Below, in pieces: positions 58,480 to 64,000 of a stretch of DNA of 64,000 nt. The translations under genes were made by a program, and so were the position numbers. Numbering within the stretch: the stretch's first letter is position 1; every line of letters begins with the position of its first letter. The notes under the pieces were generated by a model, which did not search any database, was not told the DNA's origin, and was given only the letters and a program-made list of their open reading frames with translations. This stretch comes from Sialis fuliginosa (Eukaryota; Arthropoda; Insecta; Megaloptera; Sialidae): assembly GCA_961205875.1 (NCBI GenBank), contig OY540817.1, positions 4,189,001-4,253,000 on the forward strand, given 5' to 3'.

Positions 58480-58988
58480 CCCCATACATATTTTTCTCTG
58501 TTATGAACCATTTGAATTATAATATTTCTTTTCTTCAAAAATTCGTTTTTACAAAAAAATGAATAGAACATAAATTATAGATATAGATATTACCTACATT
58601 TTTTAACTTGACCATTTTTCTCTATTTCGCACTGTTTCAGAGAAATTCGAAAAATTTAAAAATCGACGTAGGTAAACATCCGTATCCGGTTGAAAGATCG
58701 TTTTCAAAAATAGGACGTCTTCTTCCCAGCTAAAAATTAATCTTAAATATAAAATTTCACCCTTCTACGATTTGTCGTATTTGAGTTACAGCGCTTACAA
58801 ACAGACAGACAGACCGACAGATGGACACACAGACATCATGGCGAAAATAGTCAGAATGGATTCAGGGAAGGTCAAAATAGATAATTCCGTCAAAATCCGG
58901 AGTTCGAAAAAAATCGGCTTCACTATACTTACTTATACTATATGTATATTGTATATTTCATATAGTATGTACATATAGTATAAGAAAG
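58480..58988 (+). mobile_element. Retroposon 3' part
   Basis: It contains 'gatttgtcgtatttgagttacagcgc...acagacagacagaccgacagatgg' and ends in a CTATACTTACTTATACTATA-like palindromic AT stretch. A reverse copy of the first part lies at 18830-19060. Confidence 0.6.
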
Positions 58989-59554
58989 TAAAAAATACAT
59001 TAGATATTATGACGAAATCCGAAAGTTATTTAAAATAGACAGATGAGTTCAAATCACTATGTATTAATAAATTTTCAACTACAAAATCATTTGAATAAAA
59101 AATTTATATTTTAATAATTAGCTCCTTGACACGTAGAAATGAAGATTGACATACTATTTTTAATATACCTAATTAGTAAATATTTTATATGAGATAGGAA
59201 ATTGATTTGACTTCATTTCTAGTTGCAATATGTGCATCTTTCCCTACTACCGTTTATTGCAAAATTCGAATTTGTAAAATAAACAATTAAAGAATTTGCC
59301 GCCAAGAAAATGTTTGTTAACTAATATCTCGACAACAACAGTTCTAAATAAATCTTGATTCATATGTAGTTTATTAATCAGAGAATTTTTCTGAATACTA
59401 TTCTGGAATTTTTTTTTACAAAAACTAAACAATCAAAAATATTTGAGATTTATTATATGTTTATGTATTTGAAATAGATGTACATGCTGTTATTAGAAAG
59501 TTAAATTTGCATTTTTTTCTGTATGACCCCCTCCGAGAAGTTAGGCTGTATACG

Positions 59555-59915
59555 CACCTGGGTACCAATCTCGAACAATATCACAGTGTACTAAATTAGA
59601 AATATTTGTTAATATTTGATTACTGTCAGTGTATGTCAAAATGGTGGACATTTGAATTAATTATTAGTGTAATCTATTTATTTATTGTTATATTATCATA
59701 GCATCTGCTTTACATTGTTTCAATTTTTTTATTTTATAACTTTTGTGTTGTAGTACTTATCATTTTGTAATCATTAGCAAGTGTTCATCACTGGGTGTCC
59801 ATTATTGGTTTTACTTTATCCATTACTAGAGAAAAACATAAAAAAAATAAAAGGCTAAAATTAAAAAAAACAGTATATCATGCACTTAAAGCATCCGAGA
59901 CTGGTGCCAGTAACG
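59555..59915 (-). mobile_element. GTACTGGCACCAGT MITE, reverse shortened copy
   Basis: The right end GACTGGTGCCAGTAAC and the core TGTCAAAATGGTGGACATTT are on the minus strand. The left end GGTACCAATCTCGAAC is a diverged terminus. It is shorter than the 581-bp copy because of an internal deletion. Confidence 0.8.
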
Positions 59916-60006
59916 TATTTAAATGAAATTAATTAAGGGGGAATACCACTGTGCTATGATTTAAAAAAATACATATTTAATTAATTTTAAATTTATTTAA
60001 ATGTTC

Positions 60007-60179
60007 ACGATTAGTTAATCAGTTGTTTTCAAACCATGATTAAACTTAATATCAATTTGTAAATGAACAATTCACTAAATATAATAATTTTTTAGCTTAT
60101 AAAATTTATCATAACCGTGATTGTTTTTTAGAATTGACGTAGGAAATAATAGTTTTTAAACAACTGATTAACTAATCGT
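60007..60179. repeat. Short inverted-repeat element
   Basis: ACGATTAGTTAATCAGTTG... (22 bp, 60007-60028) is repeated exactly in inverse at 60158-60179. Interior is AT-rich. Confidence 0.75.
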
Positions 60180-60239
60180 TAGTTAGGTAAGAAGGTATAT
60201 CAAATACAAATCCCCTAACCATAAAAATTGTAAGAGTTT

Positions 60240-60285
60240 AGACTTACACGTGTTTCAATAGCAATGCTATCATCATCAGAGTCTT
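60240..60285 (-). ncRNA. Hammerhead ribozyme motif, tandem copy 1
   Basis: Minus strand, 5' to 3': stem I AGACT; core CTGATGA; one extra U; stem II GATAGC with GCTATT (loop ATT); GAAA; minimal stem III AC/GT around ACGT; triplet GTA; AGTCT closing stem I. All core positions fit the consensus. An extra base after A9 is known from a viroid hammerhead. Confidence 0.72.
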
Positions 60286-60294
60286 AAAGACACT

Positions 60295-60340
60295 AGACTT
60301 ACACGTGTTTCAATAGCAATGCTATCATCATCAGAGTCTT
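60295..60340 (-). ncRNA. Hammerhead ribozyme motif, tandem copy 2
   Basis: Same sequence and fold as copy 1, 55 bp away. The palindromic ACACGTGT of stem III would let two copies pair with each other, the usual way that hammerheads with very short stem III act. Confidence 0.72.
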
Positions 60341-60896
60341 AAAGACACTTATATAATATATCTTACAATTTTTATGGTTAGGGGATTTGTATTTGATAAG
60401 TCATAACCATAGTTTTTGTCTGTTGTTTGTTATAAGAAGGTATATATTAGTTTATCAAAAAATATAATTTTACCTACTGCATCTTCGTCAATTTTTAATA
60501 TTTTGACTTAACATTTTTGTATACTTTAAGAAATATTTTTTTAAATCAATTTTTTTATCCATTCCTTCTTCAACATAAATTAAAATAACAGGGATAGATA
60601 TTAACTTATTGATTCGTAAACGATTCCGTAAGAAATGGGAAACTATAAAGAAAACAAAGAAAAAGATAATAAAGAAAATCAATAATTATGAGAAGGAAAC
60701 GAAAAACAAATTCCCTTTACAAATAGGTTGTCAACATTCTGAATTATAAATACACAAGGCTTTATTTCAGGCCAATATCATTATTTAATGCATTAATTAA
60801 GTCACAATACCTATTTATGGTAGTTCGATTTTATTTTTCGTTACTAAAATAAATAATTTGATCACAAAAATAAAATATATTAAGTAAAATATCGGT

Positions 60897-61467
60897 ATGG
60901 AGAACCATACATGACTTCCATGTTCTTTCTATATTTTTAAATAATTTTTAAATATAATTTTTTTTTAATATTTTATTTATATAACCTACTACTATATAAA
61001 TGACGTATTAATTAGTATTTAAAATTGAAATTTTGAGGGTGTTTTTCACCCCTTCAATGACTGTTTAGACACGTACAAATAATAAATGTCCCTTAGGTTC
61101 AATTGAACTACAAACGTACCAAGTCTTATCAAAATTAGTGAGATAATACTCACTATGTTTACTTTTTAGAAGAAAAAAGTTACAAAATTTCGAATATTTC
61201 CAAAACCCCTAATTCGATTAACACCACAAAGTACTCACTGAGACAAACATTTTCCCCAAAAATAATTCAGGTCGGTGCATTTTTACAGTAGTTATTGTGA
61301 ACGAACGAAAATTCTACATCCGCCCAGACACACGCACAGCCGACATGCGGAAATTAACTTTTCTTTAAGTTTTGAAGTTAGTACAATCAGAATTTGTCAT
61401 TTTCTCGGACACGATTTTTCGATGGTATTACAATACTTCCATTTCTTTCAGAACATGGAAGTAAAAT
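60897..61467 (+). repeat. Dispersed ~600 bp repeat, copy 2
   Basis: Matches 28337-29062, minus about 180 bp. It ends at TTCTTTCAGAACATGGAAGT in both copies. A 66-codon + strand frame here is part of the repeat. Confidence 0.8.
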
Positions 61468-62210
61468 GGTTTTAATTTCGCAATTTTCGTGACCGAAGCC
61501 GCGAAAAATTAATAGTTATTTCAAACATATTGGTAGAGAGAGTACGCTATATACAATATAACGTGAAACAACTATTTCGCCCTCTAGCTAGAAAAATGTT
61601 TTATGCAACAGAAAAACTGATTAACTTTCTATCGTGTTTCTGTTTAAAAAATTATAATGAAGACTTGAATAAGAAAATATGTTTGCTTGTTAAATAATAT
61701 ACAGTTATAACCACAGAAGGGAAATATAAAATTCCGATAGATGAAATGTAAACTGAAAAAGCATTCAATCAAAGTGTTTTTCGTATAAATCAATTGTTCG
61801 AAATCAGAACTGCAGAGAGGAAATATATGTCACCCATTTCTGTTATTTGATATACGTTTAATGAAATTTCATTATGTTTAATTGTTATTACCGTTGATTT
61901 TGATTCCTAATTTCAAACAGTTTATTTGCAGACGTTAATGGATTTTGTTTGTAATGAAATAGAACCATTTATTTGTTCTATTTTCAAATGATTTAAAAAA
62001 ACGAAATCGATTTTTTAAATTTTTTCAAGGGTTCAACTTTCAATTTCAATAAATGCCTTTTCAATTATATATTTTTAATTGGTATGAAAAATTTAATTGG
62101 TTTGAATTAACATATTTTTAAATAGGCAATTAAAATAAGAACCCCACCCCATAAGTTTTTACGGATCCCCCCCATTCTTCTAGAAGAGTTTTTGTAATAT
62201 ATTTAAATAC
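61468..62210. other. No recognised gene
   Basis: AT-rich with no ORF, repeat pair or motif that I can support. Confidence 0.5.
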
Positions 62211-63030
62211 TAGTTTCGCTCGCGTGGACTACGGAATTATTTTTTAGGATTTAAAAAAAATATAGTTGAATAAAATACAAACACGATTAGTTATTGTAAT
62301 AAAAACCAAACAACACTTAAATTACCTACCTAACAAAAAGTAAAAATAATTTTTGTGCTATTTAAATTTAAAAGTTAATTATTGAAAACAAAATAAACAA
62401 TTGATAATCAAAAGAATACCGGCCTGTAATCATTCCCTCTGCCCCGCGGCTACACGGCACGCTCCTTCCTTACCGCACGCCGCGTCACGGGTTCTCATCA
62501 CGCGAATAATATGTTTATTTCAAGATATTTTCTAAACTATACGACCAAATTGGATGTTGTAAGGGGCAAATTATATCTACATCAAGTACTTATGACGATG
62601 AAATAATTTATTTCGATATAATGTTTTGCAGATCATAAGTCCACGTAAACAAAACCCAAATATTTTTTTCTTTGTAACATAAAATCAGTCATTGTGGCTT
62701 AAATATAAAAGTTAGACATATGATGTCGCTGACTTTATTGTAGATCTTTTGATTCTACACAATTATTTACAACATTATTTTGTTCAATATTGAACGGTTT
62801 AGGCAGCGTATTGCAAAATAGCGCGCCGACGGCAAAATTTTTTCCGACTTGATTTACTATTATCGTCACTGTTTAGTTGTTATGTTATCTAACGTAACAA
62901 AATATAGCCTATAACCTGGCCGGAGAATTAAAAAAGAAACCACGTAAATCGGATAAGTGGTTTTCGAGTGATAAGGGCACAAACGGACAGACAGACAGAC
63001 GTTCAGCTTTTTATAATATAATATAGAAGA
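62211..63030 (+). mobile_element. Retroposon, longer copy of the 5651 family
   Basis: Head TAGTTTCGCTCGCGTGGACT, body as at 5651-6367, then the complete tail 'gtaaatcggataagtggttttcgagtgataa...cggacagacagacag...tttataatataatatag'. Tail and head identify a non-LTR-type retroposon without its own coding region here. Confidence 0.8.
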
Positions 63031-63436
63031 TAAATTGAAAATATTAAATCAAAGTACTCTTCATTTTGTTGAAAAAAAGGTAAGTATTTACAAAAAGCTC
63101 TGTAAGTTTTTTAGTTTAAAATTTACCAACTCATAGCAGATCCTTTTAAAAAAACTGGCTTATTGTTATCTCCTTTCACAGAGCGGAAAATACCATACTT
63201 GGCATATCGCAAGACTTTGTGGAATTTAAGATTTATGAACACGATTTTATCAAAGACCAGGTTTTTATATCTTGTATAAAATTGAATGACTAGACATGAA
63301 ATCTTTAATTTCAAGCACATAATAAAAACATCATTTGTATATTTTATTTAACCTTTTGCGGTTTTTGCAACACTCTTATTATTTTCTAGAATAATAATAA
63401 AATAAAATAAATTAAAATTTTAATTTATTCCATAGT

Positions 63437-63632
63437 AGTTGTTACCCGCGACTTCAGTCGCGTGGATTTGTATTTTTTTATCTAATAAATTTTTGGGGAT
63501 ACAAATTAATCTATATCCTTCCTTAGAATGCAAGCTATCTCCTTGCCAAATTTCATCAAGATCGGTTCAGCAGTTTAGCCGTTAAAAGGTAACAAACGGA
63601 CAGAGAGTTATTTTCGTATTTATAAATATTAG
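63437..63632 (+). mobile_element. Short retroposon (196 bp), complete-looking
   Basis: Head GTTACCCGCGACTTCAGTCG, then 'caaatttcatcaagatcggttcagcagttt', 'aacggacagagag' and end cgtatttataaatattag. This is the cleanest example in the window of the common lepidopteran-like short retroposon. Confidence 0.8.
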
Positions 63633-63814
63633 AACGAATAGTTCAAAAATAGTACCTAGGGGGAGGGGGGAGGGTTTTTTCTTCTTCAATATTTATACTA
63701 GAGAAAATTAGAGACACTCATAGTACGAGTTCTGACAACCTGAATCGATTAATTGTAGTAATCAAATCTCACTTACAGCCATATTTTCGCATTTTCTTAA
63801 TCAATATCATTAAA

Positions 63815-64000
63815 TATACTTCAGTTTTAATACTTACAGGATATATTACAAAAGTGGTGTAGAATAATACCCTAAATTTGCTCCGATTTTGGTTGTCCGC
63901 GACAGGGGTTATCCATGGTAGAATTGCAAAATTCTTAAGATTTTCTGATTTTTGCTAAATAGCGGTCTAAATAAGTATTATACATAAAAATGTTTTAAAT
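63815..64000 (+). repeat. Dispersed repeat shared with 55190-55430 (runs off the window)
   Basis: Same landmarks as at 55190 (GTGTAGAATAATACCCTAA, GGTTGTCCGCGACAG, AAATAGCGGTCTAAATAAGT). Truncated by the window end. Confidence 0.8.

Larger units (their letters stand above)
60199..60397. mobile_element. Small element with perfect 37-bp inverted ends and tandem hammerheads
   Basis: The first 37 bp (starting ATCAAATACAAATCCCCTAA) and the last 37 bp are exact reverse complements. Between them lies a 55-bp unit present twice (from 60241 and 60296), each with a full minus-strand hammerhead motif. A left-half copy lies at 56458. The structure fits a remnant of a Penelope-like element or retrozyme. 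Confidence 0.8.

Overview
This is an AT-rich eukaryotic nuclear window that looks like insect DNA. One protein-coding gene can be read with confidence: a six-exon troponin C (TpnC) on the + strand. Its coding exons lie between 623 and 9723, with a poly(A) signal at 9834. The predicted protein has 154 residues and four EF-hands, and only the fourth keeps a canonical Ca2+ loop. All splice junctions join in frame. Insect origin, most likely Lepidoptera or a near relative, is inferred from several signs. The gene is an arthropod-type troponin C. There are many retroposon tails of the kind 'cgcgacttcgctcgcgtgg ... atcggttcag ... gacagacag ... cgcatttataatatta', and tails ending 'ggaaccctaaaaa'. There is also a short CCTAA (TTAGG-type telomere) run. 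The order is not proven.

Layout: 1-9.9 kb is the troponin C gene, whose introns are filled with repeats (a duplicated ~550 bp repeat on both sides of exon 1, a GATC-rich inverted-repeat element in intron 4, several MITEs and a 700 bp hAT element in intron 5). From 9.9 to 64 kb I see no confident host gene. This part is a dense and often nested collection of transposable elements. hAT-type elements with readable 8-bp target duplications start at 8625, 14094, 25063, 30977, 39053, 39263, 40617, 44321 and 54180. TTAA-flanked (piggyBac-like) elements start at 20729 and 34450. A dead mariner lies at 30710-32624. Long palindromic foldback elements start at 19270, 34687, 44526, 47946, 50040 and 50988. 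An 80-bp minisatellite array lies at 41441-42520, and a 200-N assembly gap at 43829-44028.

The most unusual material is a set of hammerhead-ribozyme-like motifs in Penelope/retrozyme-like repeats. Two intact-looking minus-strand copies stand in tandem, 55 bp apart, inside a 37-bp perfect inverted repeat (60199-60397). An inverted pair lies at 50040-50318. Decayed copies lie near 25.9, 28.2 and 56.5 kb. Other points worth following up are the loss of Ca2+ ligands in three of the four troponin C sites, and the birth of the 80-bp satellite inside a dispersed repeat that survives elsewhere in the window with a single monomer.
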